Below, piece after piece: positions 1-8,611 of a stretch of DNA of 64,000 bases; position 1 is the first letter of the stretch, and each line of letters opens with the position of its first letter. The position numbers and the translations under genes were made by a program. Below the pieces are notes generated by a model, which was given only the letters and a program-made list of their open reading frames with translations, was not told the origin of the DNA and searched no databases. Origin of the DNA: JACKHO01 sp041398745 (GTDB taxonomy: Bacteria; Planctomycetota; Planctomycetia; Planctomycetales; Planctomycetaceae); contig JAWKUB010000005.1 in NCBI GenBank assembly GCA_041398745.1, forward strand, positions 496,001 to 560,000, read 5' to 3'.

Positions 1-973
1 ATTTGTTCAGATGGCAAATCCAGGTGACGTCCGTTCCTTCGACCGCGCTGACGCGCCGCACGTCTTCAATCGAGCGTGACTGCAGCCCCGTGTACTCCGG
101 ATAAGTGAGTTGAGCGTCAGCCTGCAGCAGGGTTGGCAATTCAAACGTCGTGACTTTGTATTCGGGACTGCGAACGCCGTCATACTCGACGAAGTAAGTC
201 AAATCGCGACTCACTTCCGACAGCCGACCTCCAAAGAGCGGATCATTCAGGCTTTGTTTCAATGTGACGCGTTTCTCGCCTTCCTCGTCGTCTGTTGTGA
301 CGAGCGTGACCTGTTCCGGCAGTGTGCCGCCAGTAAAGCTCGCCATGACCAGGAGTCCCGTACCGCGCTCCACTTCGGTGTCGCCGGGATCAACCAAAAT
401 CTCCAGCGAACCTCCGACTGGCTGCAGCTCGGTATTTGTCTCAGCAGCGGGATCATTCTCCGCGACAGACGCAGGCGCGGCCGGAATGTTTTGAAACGCT
501 TCCAGTCCCATCATCAGACAGAAGAGAAATGCACAAGTCGACAGGATACGTGTCAGCCACAGCTGACGGGCGGGAACGACATCGGTCCAGCGCTGCGTGA
601 CGGACTGACGCATGGTTTCGTCGATGACTTCCTGCTGGAGGTACGTGTAGCCTCCGGAAGCAGCCTCCCAGTCAAAGCCCATCGCTGTTTTCAGCCGCGC
701 GTCGAGTTCGGGATGAACTTTCTCAATGAGCCGCACGGCTTCAGCGCGGGCCGTCTGCTTATTGCTCCCGATTAAGAATCCAACGAGAACCACCGCGACC
801 AAACCAGCGAGGAAGAGCGGCCACGCAAATGATACAAATGCTGGCAAAACGAGGCACAATCCGACGAAGAGTGTCAGCAATCCAAAGCCAATAGCCATTG
901 CTCTGGCTGCGCGAAGTCGCCGCAAGCGGACAACAACCTCATCGACACGGCGAAGCAGTCTGGCATCGGACAT
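1..973 (-). CDS. DUF4175-like membrane protein, C-terminal part outside the window
   Basis: An uninterrupted minus-strand frame runs from an ATG at 973 to the window edge, giving 324 residues with no stop, so the gene is partial. A GGAGG lies 9 bases before the ATG. The first 30 residues are Arg-rich and cytoplasmic-looking. Two hydrophobic hairpin helices follow (about residues 28-72), then a soluble stretch, a third membrane segment near residues 135-155, and an Ig-like extracytoplasmic region. The motif YPEYTGL near residue 300 is typical of the planctomycete DUF4175-like proteins, which I know only as large membrane proteins of unknown role. It lies outside the island that starts at the tRNA and is probably backbone chromosome. 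The family name is an inference from topology and one motif. Confidence 0.7.
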   Translation of the reverse strand, partial: MSDARLLRRVDEVVVRLRRLRAARAMAIGFGLLTLFVGLCLVLPAFVSFAWPLFLAGLVAVVLVGFLIGSNKQTARAEAVRLIEKVHPELDARLKTAMGFDWEAASGGYTYLQQEVIDETMRQSVTQRWTDVVPARQLWLTRILSTCAFLFCLMMGLEAFQNIPAAPASVAENDPAAETNTELQPVGGSLEILVDPGDTEVERGTGLLVMASFTGGTLPEQVTLVTTDDEEGEKRVTLKQSLNDPLFGGRLSEVSRDLTYFVEYDGVRSPEYKVTTFELPTLLQADAQLTYPEYTGLQSRSIEDVRRVSAVEGTDVTWICHLNK

Positions 974-1427
<454 letters not shown>

Positions 1428-1473
1428 TACGTGACAACGACTTACAGCAAGTCTCTTGTCCCCAATTTCTCAT

Positions 1474-1530
1474 CGGTACAGAATTCCGGTACAGAATAAC
1501 CCCTCGCCACGGTTGCAGCCGTGACGAGGG
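1474..1530. repeat. Direct repeat and hairpin between tRNA and integrase
   Basis: CGGTACAGAAT occurs twice (1474-1484 and 1487-1497) with a period of 13 bases. Immediately after is a hairpin at 1501-1530: CCCTCG and CACGG pair with CCGTG and CGAGGG around TTGCAG, with one c/a mismatch. The position between the tRNA 3' end and the integrase suits recombinase arm sites or an integrase operator. The function is inferred. Confidence 0.5.
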
Positions 1531-1589
1531 TGGCAAGCAATTCAGCCTGCTCTGGTGTGATTTCTTTCACTCAGGTTGGAGAGTTTGCA

Positions 1590-2594
1590 ATGGCCAGAAT
1601 GCCAAAGCCCTGGTACCGCAAAGAGCGTAAATGCTGGTTCGTCACCATTGATGGGGTGCGACACAATCTTGGCCCTGATCGCACTATTGCGTTTCAGATG
1701 TTTCACGAGTTGATGGCAACGCGTGAGAAGCCAAAACCCAAAGCAACGGCCCAACGTACAGTTGCTGAAGTTCTGGATGCCTTTCTTGAATGGTGCCTGC
1801 ACCATCGCGAGAAACGCACGTACGAGTGGTACTTGCAGCGTTGTGAATGGTTCGTGAAGGAAGCCTCGGCCACTATGGCGGTCGACGAGTTTCGCCCCTA
1901 CCACGTACAGCAGTGGATTGATGCTCATCCGCACTGGTCGAACGGCCACCGACGGGGCTGCATTACAGCGATTCAGCGTCCCTTCCGTTGGGCGGAGAAG
2001 ATGGGATTGATTGACCGCAATCCAATTGCCCATATCGAAAAACCGCAACAGGGACGTCGCGATCAGATCATCACTCCTAAAGAGTACAAGGCCATCTTGA
2101 AACTCGTGCAGGATGTGCCATTCCGTGATCTGCTGACACTCGCCTGGGAAACCGGGGCTCGACCTCAGGAGCTCATCCGCGTCGAAGCACGCCACTTCGA
2201 TCCGAAACATTCCCGCTGGGTTTTCCCATTGGATGAAGCGAAGGGGAAAAAGCGTGTCCGAATCGTTTATCTCACCGAGAAGGCGAAAGAAATCACGCAG
2301 CGACACGTTGCTCAGAATCCAGAAGGGCCGGTTTTGCGAAATCGAAATGGCCGTCCATGGAAGGCGATGGCGATCAACTGTCGTTTCAACCGAATTGCCG
2401 CCAAGTTGGGAACCAAATACTGCCTGTATCTGTTCCGCCACAGCTTCGCGACGCGGATGCTGGAAAAGGGACTGGATGCCATCACCGTGTCGACGTTGAT
2501 GGGCCACGCCGACACGACGATGCTCGGCAAGGTTTACCAGCACCTCTCGCACAATCCCCAGCATTTGCTGAAGCAGATTCGAATGAACAGTTGA
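1590..2594 (+). CDS. Tyrosine recombinase / site-specific integrase
   Basis: 334 residues from the ATG at 1590, preceded by TTGGAGAG six bases upstream. The frame is open further upstream, but that part looks noncoding. The N-terminal SAM-like DNA-binding domain spans about residues 40-140 and the catalytic domain follows. Catalytic residues visible: Arg191 (GARPQEL), Lys in the hairpin EAKGKKR, Arg283-His284 (YLFRHSFAT), His306 (LMGHAD) and nucleophile Tyr316 (VYQHL). The usual first His of the HxxR box is Tyr280. It should catalyse strand exchange between the element's attP and the tRNA-Lys 3' end. It is convergent with the excisionase-like gene, with only 2 bases between the stops. Confidence 0.93.
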   Translation: MARMPKPWYRKERKCWFVTIDGVRHNLGPDRTIAFQMFHELMATREKPKPKATAQRTVAEVLDAFLEWCLHHREKRTYEWYLQRCEWFVKEASATMAVDEFRPYHVQQWIDAHPHWSNGHRRGCITAIQRPFRWAEKMGLIDRNPIAHIEKPQQGRRDQIITPKEYKAILKLVQDVPFRDLLTLAWETGARPQELIRVEARHFDPKHSRWVFPLDEAKGKKRVRIVYLTEKAKEITQRHVAQNPEGPVLRNRNGRPWKAMAINCRFNRIAAKLGTKYCLYLFRHSFATRMLEKGLDAITVSTLMGHADTTMLGKVYQHLSHNPQHLLKQIRMNS

Positions 2595-2596
2595 GG

Positions 2597-2836
2597 TCAT
2601 GACAGTTTCAGGTGCTTGAGCGTCGTCCGAGCTGGGCGACGCTTTTCTTGCTTCTTGTGATCTTTGGCGTCACGACAACTCTCGATGTACGCGAGCAGGT
2701 CGCGTTCACTGATACGAATCGCGCCTCGATTCGGACCAAGTCGGTGGGGGACCAGTTGCCCTGATTCGATCAGTTGATAGATGCAGGAAGCACTGACCCC
2801 CAATCGATCAGCAACTTGCGATACGGTGTGGAACAT
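2597..2836 (-). CDS. Excisionase-like helix-turn-helix protein
   Basis: 79 residues. I chose the ATG at 2836 (sequence MFHTVSQVADRLGVS), with GGAG 7 bases before it, over an upstream in-frame ATG. The body is one MerR/HTH_17-type winged helix: VADRLGVSASCIYQLIESG is the HTH, then a wing with basic residues (HRLGPNRGAIRISERDL), then a Lys/Arg-rich tail. Proteins of this kind act as recombination directionality factors or small repressors. Sitting tail-to-tail with the integrase supports a role in excision. A general regulator is the alternative. Confidence 0.8.
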   Translation of the reverse strand: MFHTVSQVADRLGVSASCIYQLIESGQLVPHRLGPNRGAIRISERDLLAYIESCRDAKDHKKQEKRRPARTTLKHLKLS

Positions 2837-2863
2837 GGTGTCGCTCCGCTGAATTGAACAAGC

Positions 2864-2893
2864 CCGACCAGCCTTCAATGGAAGGCTGGTCGG
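2864..2893. repeat. Perfect 13-bp hairpin
   Basis: CCGACCAGCCTTC (2864-2876), loop AATG, then its exact complement to 2893. It lies between the stop of the gene ending at 2905 and the start of the excisionase-like gene. There is no good T-run, so an RNA processing or attenuation role is as likely as termination. Confidence 0.65.
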
Positions 2894-2904
2894 TGGGGGA
2901 TTGA

Positions 2905-3177
2905 TCAGTCCGTGGTGGAGACCTCGGCTTCGAGGCGTTCGAGGTAGCCTTGGGCGAGTTGCATGACGCGGATCGCTTGGGGGAGTTCAGACAGATTGAA
3001 TGAACTCGTGTACTTGGCTTCGTCTCCATCAATGTAACGCTTCTGTACGGAGACGGAGCGAATGGTGCGGTCGCCGCCCTCCGTCTCGATGTCGTGGGCG
3101 AAGATGGAGGCACTGACGAATCCAATGCGGAACACTTTCTCTGGGGGCTTCTTTGCAGACTGTTTGCGCGAGGGCAT
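2905..3177 (-). CDS. Small conserved-looking protein, copy 1 of a paralogous pair
   Basis: 90 residues from the ATG at 3177 (MPSRKQS), with AGGTGA 8 bases upstream. A Lys-rich N terminus is followed by a compact alpha/beta core with the pattern SASIFA...VSVQKRYIDGDE.K.TSSFNLSELP and a C-terminal helix. The protein at 4490-4757 has the same pattern in the same order (SASVFA, VSITRTFKDGDE, TSTF, DDLP), so the two are paralogues. I do not recognise a named family. The strand pattern resembles ssDNA-binding or KOW-like small domains, but that is speculative. Confidence 0.7.
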   Translation of the reverse strand: MPSRKQSAKKPPEKVFRIGFVSASIFAHDIETEGGDRTIRSVSVQKRYIDGDEAKYTSSFNLSELPQAIRVMQLAQGYLERLEAEVSTTD

Positions 3178-3220
3178 GTGGTTCACCTTTTCGGTTGAAG
3201 GAATGATCAATTCGCCGTGC

Positions 3221-3271
3221 TGCCACGGCATGTGGCAACACGGTTCAGACTGCCACTGGTAGGCCAGTGGC
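3221..3271. repeat. Two adjacent short hairpins
   Basis: TGCCAC-ggcat-GTGGCA (3221-3237) and GCCACTGG-tagg-CCAGTGGC (3252-3271). Both arms are perfect. They fill the gap between the small gene ending at 3281 and the start at 3177. Confidence 0.55.
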
Positions 3272-3280
3272 GCAACGACA

Positions 3281-3475
3281 TCAGCGACTTTCTGATGGGC
3301 GGGATGGCGCTGATTTTTGACGTTGCCGCACCTTGAATGCGGTCTGGAGGCACTTCCAGCAGAGGGATGCGTCGGTCAGAAAGCCGTCAGCGAACGTCGT
3401 GTCGACGCACTCTTTTTCTTTCTCACACCACGTACACAGTTTCGATTCATGCCACGATTTGAGCGTGACGGACAT
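3281..3475 (-). CDS. Small zinc-ribbon-like protein
   Basis: 64 residues from the ATG at 3475 (MSVTLKSWHE), with AAGGAGAG just upstream, which decides the start. Two CxxC pairs (CTWC near residue 14 and CWKC near 40) suggest one treble-clef or ribbon zinc site. The C terminus is basic. No function is recognised. It is part of the minus-strand run of small mobile-element genes. Confidence 0.6.
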   Translation of the reverse strand: MSVTLKSWHESKLCTWCEKEKECVDTTFADGFLTDASLCWKCLQTAFKVRQRQKSAPSRPSESR

Positions 3476-3508
3476 GGGACTCTCCTTGATTAGCAATAGT
3501 TCGGCGAA

Positions 3509-3701
3509 ATGCCGTCGACAGTGACGGCATCAGAAAGGAGCGAATCGCCAGGAGCAGGCGGTTCGGAGAGTCGATCACAAGCAGTGACCGTGAGTTCAAC
3601 CAGTGAATTGCTCAGGCACGCGATGATGCGTCGCAGAGGAATCCTCCCGATTTCGATGGCACATGCCATCCATGTGGAAAGTGGTTACGGCCACTCTCCA
3701 C
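3509..3701. repeat. Hairpins between small island genes
   Basis: ATGCCGTC-gacagt-GACGGCAT (3509-3530); ATGGCA-CA-TGCCAT (3657-3670); and an 11-bp stem with one mismatch at 3674-3701 around TTACGG. I find no gene in the 3476-3712 gap itself. These stems continue the one-or-more-hairpins-per-gap pattern of this module. Confidence 0.5.
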
Positions 3702-3712
3702 TGAGCCTTGTG

Positions 3713-4423
3713 TCAGGTTTTCAGACGCTCAGCACAGGTGCTGCAACAGCGGTACTGCAACTGAAAGTCTTCGTCGCCGACGAACTTGTTCCAGGTCTCG
3801 ACCAGCGGTTCGCTGATGTTGAGATACGATTGACTCGCCACGGCATACAGTCCGGAGTCATCGTAATCTCCCACCAAAACGATCCGATCACCGGCCCAGC
3901 GGCCAATAATCGATTCCGGTGGAATGGAAATGGGGTGGCCTTCACGCTGGACACCAGCGGCGATGACGTCTGCGATGTTCATGCCATCGGTCATGTGAAT
4001 GACTTGTGGTTCAGAACATCCAATGTCGCCGCCTCCGGTTCCGCTGCTTTGGCGAAGCAGCAGCGTGAAAATCGCACCTTGGCGATTTACCGCCCATTCC
4101 CAAAGTTTTGCACCGCCTCCGATGCACCATGGACACACGAATTCCTGTTTGTCGGTGTTCACGGGTTTGAAGTACTGTCCCATATGAGTTGAGGTGAAAG
4201 AAATAGAAAGGACTCGATCCATCGAGCCGACATGACCGAGAGCTGCCGTCCACAGTGCGTCCGTAACCGCAAAGTGTTGCAACAACCTTTCGGTGTATCC
4301 TGATCCGCGAAACGCGGTGAATTGTCGAGAGAGCCGAATCGGGAGCAGAGATTCGACGAGAATGTGAATTCTTGAGTTGTCCGGTGAATAGTCCGACAAC
4401 GTGTCGCCACGTCTCAGGAGCAT
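3713..4423 (-). CDS. Hypothetical protein of the mobile module
   Basis: 236 residues if the ATG at 4423 is used. GGGAGG abuts that ATG directly, so a start a few codons later (CTG codon 3 or TTG codon 9) is also possible. Cys pairs are seen mid-protein (CPWC) and near the C terminus (CCSTC). A central stretch with IGRWAGDRIVLVGDYDD looks like a beta-rich domain. I recognise no family. The antisense frame (3509-4192) is a shadow. All flanking genes are on the minus strand, which supports this strand. Confidence 0.6.
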   Translation of the reverse strand: MLLRRGDTLSDYSPDNSRIHILVESLLPIRLSRQFTAFRGSGYTERLLQHFAVTDALWTAALGHVGSMDRVLSISFTSTHMGQYFKPVNTDKQEFVCPWCIGGGAKLWEWAVNRQGAIFTLLLRQSSGTGGGDIGCSEPQVIHMTDGMNIADVIAAGVQREGHPISIPPESIIGRWAGDRIVLVGDYDDSGLYAVASQSYLNISEPLVETWNKFVGDEDFQLQYRCCSTCAERLKT

Positions 4424-4454
4424 CCTCCCAGATTACCCCTCGGAAGAGGGGAGT

Positions 4455-4476
4455 GAGAGCCGTCAGGGCGGCTCTC
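4455..4476. repeat. 8-bp hairpin
   Basis: GAGAGCCG-tcaggg-CGGCTCTC, in the gap between the gene ending at 4485 and the start at 4423. Confidence 0.55.
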
Positions 4477-4484
4477 GTGTGTCA

Positions 4485-4757
4485 TTAGTCTTCCTGCCTG
4501 GCAGAAGCATTTGCCTCCGCCTCGGCTTTCAGAATGGTCAGCCAGGCTTGTCGTGAGAGTTCCTGCACAATCGGCAGATCGTCGCGACTAAACGTGCTCG
4601 TCGTTTTGAACTCGTCGCCATCTTTGAAGGTCCGCGTAATGCTGACCTTGTAGAACGTGACGCCGTTCTCAGACTGGTTAGCGAACACGCTGGCTGAAAT
4701 GCCACGAAGCTGAAGTTTCTTCATGGGCTTGTTGTTGGTCTCCTTGTTTTTACTCAT
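4485..4757 (-). CDS. Small protein, copy 2 of the paralogous pair
   Basis: About 90 codons from the ATG at 4757 (MSKNKETNNK). A second ATG at 4724 (MKKLQLRG) has AAGGAGAC 14 bases upstream and could be the true start. The core pattern (ISASVFAN, FYKVSITRTFKDGDEFKTTSTF, DDLP, then a helix) matches the protein at 2905-3177 in order and spacing. The function is unknown. Two diverged copies four genes apart suggest duplication within the element or paired roles. Confidence 0.72.
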   Translation of the reverse strand: MSKNKETNNKPMKKLQLRGISASVFANQSENGVTFYKVSITRTFKDGDEFKTTSTFSRDDLPIVQELSRQAWLTILKAEAEANASARQED

Positions 4758-4853
4758 AGGAAATGGGGGAAATATCAAATTCCACACGGAACGGCGCTCA
4801 CGCATTCAGCCCTGACTGGTTGGTGAGCAATGTTCCACTGGTGTGTGGCGGTG

Positions 4854-5723
4854 TCATTCAACCCGTTTGATGAGCGGCACGCGGTCGTCGTGATGACAAC
4901 ACGTGAACAACGGCTCAAACAACAGGTTGTGTTCATTCAGTTCTTCGATCGATCCGAACCGGTACACTTTCCGGGAATCATCGTCACGATTTCGCTTGGC
5001 GAACGAACGACGCAGTTGTTCGGCTCGTTTCGCAGACGGAGTCAACACGAGCACAAAGAAGAACGGCAATGTGGTTTCGGGGAAATGCTGTCGATGTCCC
5101 GCCGCCGCCAGCAACTTCTGATATCCCGGACTTTTTCTCGCGGCAACCCGATCATGAAAGAACGTGTCTCGATCCTGCTCTAAGTAAACGACGGCATGTT
5201 GCCCTTGATAGCTCAGCAGCAGTGCGGCATCCGGCAGACAAACGATTCGTGACTCAAAACTGGTTCGCAGCAGTTGGCGTTTGGACTTGTCCGGTTCTTC
5301 CGGATTAATGAACTCATCTTCGTTGACCCATTTCGAGATCTTCGCGCCATGTGATCCCGTAGCGATTGCTCGATCAAACAGCCGATGCGTTTCGGAGACC
5401 GCGACGTAATGAAACAGATGCTGCGGCTGTGACGGTTCGATTGGTTTGCACAGCAACGTGTCGTCATCGAAGTGTCCTGCCAGGAATTCGCGTCCTGTGC
5501 GGGCCAGATGGTAGACAGGGGATGCGGAACCATCAGCGGGATTGACAACTTGTATATTCCTCTTCCGCACGTAGCCCGCATGCATCAGCTTGTTGAGCCG
5601 ACGGCGCGTAATTCTCCCGGTGGAATCTTCGGGAAAGCAGCTTTCGCGAATTTGACGGGAGTTCAGAATGAAGTGATGCGCAAGACTGGCAAGGACTTCA
5701 ATGTCACGTTCTTGCAGTAACAT
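4854..5723 (-). CDS. Replication-relaxation family protein
   Basis: 289 residues from the ATG at 5723 (MLLQERDIEV), with AGGA about 10 bases upstream. A TTG two codons earlier is an alternative. The N-terminal 90 residues form a winged helix (RDIEVLASLAHHFILNSRQI; RRLNKLMHAGYV; YHLARTGREFL). The middle has a nuclease-like alpha/beta core (HYVAVSETHRLF; PDAALLL; VYLEQDRDT). This matches the Replic_Relax family (Pfam PF13814), which accompanies plasmid and ICE transfer or replication genes in Gram-positives and planctomycetes. A second member is at 44023-44901. The next gene group includes a VirD4-like ATPase, as in the second module. Confidence 0.8.
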   Translation of the reverse strand: MLLQERDIEVLASLAHHFILNSRQIRESCFPEDSTGRITRRRLNKLMHAGYVRKRNIQVVNPADGSASPVYHLARTGREFLAGHFDDDTLLCKPIEPSQPQHLFHYVAVSETHRLFDRAIATGSHGAKISKWVNEDEFINPEEPDKSKRQLLRTSFESRIVCLPDAALLLSYQGQHAVVYLEQDRDTFFHDRVAARKSPGYQKLLAAAGHRQHFPETTLPFFFVLVLTPSAKRAEQLRRSFAKRNRDDDSRKVYRFGSIEELNEHNLLFEPLFTCCHHDDRVPLIKRVE

Positions 5724-5994
5724 TATCAAGCGTTCCTGGGTGGCTAAAAACTCTCATCGTCGGACGTAATGGAGTCCGGGATTTGAAAAGAGGGAGAGCG
5801 ACGGATCGTCGCTCACCATGAGAGTTAGTCTTATGAAAAGACTACAAATCGGCCAGTGAAAGACACCTACAATGCTCTTCAGCATCTCCGGTGAGTCCAC
5901 CCAGCTTCCAGACGAATTGCTTGACGTGGCAAGCAATGTCCGGCAACCTCAGTATAACTCTGTCCGAGTTTGAGGCAAGACCTCTCCCCCGAAA
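5724..5994. other. Gap with hairpins
   Basis: About 270 bases without a convincing gene. It holds GAGCGACG-gat-CGTCGCTC (5796-5814) and TAGTCTT-atgaa-AAGACTA (5826-5844), both perfect. The second could be an operator for the relaxation gene. Confidence 0.5.
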
Positions 5995-6264
5995 TCAGAT
6001 GACATTCAGCGAAAGCAGAATGTGTCCAATTCCGGTCACCATGACGCCGCTCAACACGGCTAACTCAAGTCCGATGCCTGGGAGGTATCGTCCCTTGAGT
6101 TTGGAGTACCTTCGATTTGAAGACCATGCCACCAGGGCCTGATACTTCCGAAAGCCACTCCAAATTGATCGAGCAATCGTTTCCATAGCTTTTGGGGGAA
6201 AGAAACAAAAATGCCAAACACGTTCCAGTACAGACCAAGCCAGCCAACGTCTTGGGTTAGTCAT
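5995..6264 (-). CDS. Possible small membrane protein
   Basis: 89 codons beginning MTNPRRWLAW. The C-terminal 30 residues form one hydrophobic segment (LPGIGLELAVLSGVMVTGIG) and the N-terminal half is basic and aromatic. No family is recognised and no strong ribosome binding site is seen, so this is a tentative call. Confidence 0.3.
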   Translation of the reverse strand: MTNPRRWLAWSVLERVWHFCFFPPKAMETIARSIWSGFRKYQALVAWSSNRRYSKLKGRYLPGIGLELAVLSGVMVTGIGHILLSLNVI

Positions 6265-6524
6265 TGCGAATGTGCCGACACTGGAAGAGGCTAGTCAGTG
6301 GATCAAGCAAGAACAAGCTCAAGCTGTTCACCCGAGAGATCTGTCGCCCCGTCTGTGTGGCACGATCGCATTCCCTCCGTAGCCCCTTTTGGTGTCCATC
6401 CGCTCCCTAAAACGCAATCACGGGCGGCAGTTCCGTGGCTTGGTCAAAGTGAATTCAGATACGTTGACGATGCCATACATTTCGGATTGCGCAACATCCC
6501 AGTTTCAAGTATCCTGTTCGTGGA

Positions 6525-6716
6525 ATGGAAATCCTCGAACATCCGCTCGACGGAATCACACCAACGGGGCTGAAGTCGTTCGATGCTTCAACACAATTTG
6601 GCCGCACATTGCGACAGGCAGATGCCAAACAGCAACTTCGGCGATTGGACAAACAACAACAGCGGCATCAGGCCGAAGTAATGCGGATTGGCGGAATCAG
6701 TAACCGGCTGCAGTGA
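6525..6716 (+). CDS. Small Gln-rich protein with a readable extension after the stop
   Basis: 63 residues (MEILEHPLDGITPTGL...) with a Gln/Lys/Arg-rich helical second half. The frame stays open after the TGA at 6714-6716 for another 55 codons, to a stop at 6882-6884 that sits 2 bases from the stop of the convergent ATPase gene. The extension contains a plausible helical segment (SSEREEYRRILNGVATTG) and its own ATG at 6753. It is either a 118-residue gene broken by a nonsense change or two short genes. The function is unknown. Confidence 0.4.
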   Translation: MEILEHPLDGITPTGLKSFDASTQFGRTLRQADAKQQLRRLDKQQQRHQAEVMRIGGISNRLQ

Positions 6717-6752
6717 ATCAGAGAATTCGCCCGCTACGACGTCGAACACCTC

Positions 6753-6884
6753 ATGACGTTTGGTGTCATATCCTCCGAAAGGGAAGAATATCGCCGAATT
6801 CTCAATGGGGTGGCCACAACAGGTAAGTTCACGCTCCGCGAGGCGGCTCGATTAGCCCGTCACCGAACCAGCGAACGCACGTGA
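6753..6884 (+). CDS. Short ORF in frame behind the TGA
   Basis: 43 codons from the ATG at 6753 (MTFGVISSEREE). It has predicted helix character and lies in the same frame as the 63-residue ORF just upstream. It may be the second half of one broken gene. Confidence 0.3.
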   Translation: MTFGVISSEREEYRRILNGVATTGKFTLREAARLARHRTSERT

Positions 6885-6886
6885 TG

Positions 6887-8611
6887 TCATAATTCAAACG
6901 CGGACGGGCTGCTGGGAGATGCAGACCTGCTGCTGCCGTCCAGCGACTGAGGAATCGCCGTCTGATCGTGCAGCAATCTTTTCATGATGTCGTCTTGCTC
7001 TCGATCCGCTTCCGCCGCTGAGATGAAGAACTCACTTTCGAGATTTCGAGCTTTCATTTCTTCGACATTTGTGCGCAGTTGCGGTGTCTCTTCGATGGGC
7101 ACCGCATCAATCTGAATGAGCGGAATGTCGGCGGCATCTCGTCGTTTCAGGTAGGCCTGACCTGTCTTGAGCAGCCGAATCTGTTTGTAGAAGTCCGCGA
7201 TTTGGGCATTGAGGTCCCGATAGGTGATGCCGACCAGTTCGCGAAATGTTTTATGGATGGGAACGTTCGCCTGGCTTCGCCCTTCGTTCTGGCTGTCACT
7301 CAGTCCCTGCGTCGTCGACTGCCCCTGGCTAACACGATTGCCATCGCCGTCCGCACCAAATTTCGGTAACCAAGACTTATTGTCGTTCACGTTTTCTGTA
7401 CGTGATGCCGAATTTCCCCGATTGCTGGACGTTCCCGTTGAGTGGTTGTCCAGCCACTCCTTTCGATAGCCAGTGATGAGTTGACGCACGGTATAACGTT
7501 TGTCTTGGACTGCCCTGGGATCGTACACGTGTTTCGCAATTTCCTCAGCGACGATATCCGCGTCCGGCCCTGAATTGTTGAATACCAGCCGTGTGCGTGC
7601 CTGACCAATCAGATCGGTCAAGTCGCATTCTGCTTTCTCCAGTTGTGAATAGGACTGATGCGCCAGAACGCAGCGCAGGCCGATTTGTCGCGACGTGGGA
7701 ATGGTATCCACAAGATCGGGCCCCACAAACTTCTGGAACTCATCAATCACAACATAAGTTGGATTAACCACTTGGGGCCCCTCAGTGGTCGCAAGACGAT
7801 AGGCCGTTTCAAAAATCTCATTGAGTGCAAGCGCTCCAATGGTCTGTCCATCAGGACCTGTCAGCCTTCCCCTCTTTGCCAAATTGAGGATCACAATTTT
7901 GCGATTCCGGATGAAGTGCTCCACATCGAAGCGGCTGCGGGCACATCCGAACATCCGCCGCAGGTTCGGTGACTTAAAGAAGGGCTGCAGTCGATTTCGC
8001 GTTGAATCGAGTTGATCCAGCGACGCCCGGCTCGACCCCAGCACTTGTTCCCATTCATACCGCAGTTCAGGGTGAATTCGACGGATGATTGCCGCATGTT
8101 CTGGAGTACCGGGCTGAAGAATGAATCGGCACAGCGAAATGGGTATGCCAATTTCTGCGGCGGAATAAAATGCATTGAACAGCCAGCGATAGAGTCGCGG
8201 TTGTGTCCGCAGATCCTGTGCATCGAACCCACGTAGTACCAGTTCAATAGATCGCACAACCTGATAGTGCCGCGTTCCCTCAGACGTATGCAACAAAGGA
8301 TTGAGCGGAGTAACGACTTCTTCATTGCTGGGCTCAATGTAGACCAGACGGTCACGTACGGCATCTGTCGAAAACCGGGGGTGCGCCATGAGATTCAACA
8401 TGTCGCGCGACAGGCCGCCCATCGGATCGATCAGGAAGATACAGGATTTCTCCGCGTGCGTTCTTAACATCAACGAACGAAGCAACGTAATGATCGCCGT
8501 GGACTTACCGGTCCCGGTCGCGCCCACCATGTGCAGGTGAGTTGAAAGTTCTTCCGAATCCAGCCACAGATCACGACCGGAATTCACTTCATGCCCAAGT
8601 AGAATATCCAT
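6887..8611 (-). CDS. VirD4/TraD-type ATPase (type IV coupling protein-like)
   Basis: 574 residues. The start at 8611 is set by a TGATG overlap with the stop of the upstream gene, a sign of translational coupling; an in-frame codon 12 residues earlier lies inside that gene. Walker A is GATGTGKST (about residues 30-38) and Walker B is YVVIDEFQ (about residue 290). The sensor-like segment LRCVLAHQSYSQL is typical of TrwB/TraD and HerA-like motors. After residue 400 comes a Ser/Asn/Gly-rich low-complexity linker and a charged helical tail. The N-terminal membrane anchor of classic coupling proteins is missing. The paralogous ATPase of the second module is at 41563-43718. It probably pumps DNA during transfer. 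Confidence 0.82.
   Translation of the reverse strand: MDILLGHEVNSGRDLWLDSEELSTHLHMVGATGTGKSTAIITLLRSLMLRTHAEKSCIFLIDPMGGLSRDMLNLMAHPRFSTDAVRDRLVYIEPSNEEVVTPLNPLLHTSEGTRHYQVVRSIELVLRGFDAQDLRTQPRLYRWLFNAFYSAAEIGIPISLCRFILQPGTPEHAAIIRRIHPELRYEWEQVLGSSRASLDQLDSTRNRLQPFFKSPNLRRMFGCARSRFDVEHFIRNRKIVILNLAKRGRLTGPDGQTIGALALNEIFETAYRLATTEGPQVVNPTYVVIDEFQKFVGPDLVDTIPTSRQIGLRCVLAHQSYSQLEKAECDLTDLIGQARTRLVFNNSGPDADIVAEEIAKHVYDPRAVQDKRYTVRQLITGYRKEWLDNHSTGTSSNRGNSASRTENVNDNKSWLPKFGADGDGNRVSQGQSTTQGLSDSQNEGRSQANVPIHKTFRELVGITYRDLNAQIADFYKQIRLLKTGQAYLKRRDAADIPLIQIDAVPIEETPQLRTNVEEMKARNLESEFFISAAEADREQDDIMKRLLHDQTAIPQSLDGSSRSASPSSPSAFEL

Noticed and set aside
110..775. 221-codon plus-strand ORF
   Set aside because: It is the shadow of the minus-strand membrane protein gene, which has a ribosome binding site, membrane helices and a frame open across the window edge.
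1542..2600. 352-codon ORF antisense to the integrase
   Set aside because: Complement of a well-supported recombinase gene; no motif of its own.
3509..4192. 227-codon plus-strand ORF
   Set aside because: Overlaps the minus-strand 236-codon gene; neighbours and start signals favour the minus strand.
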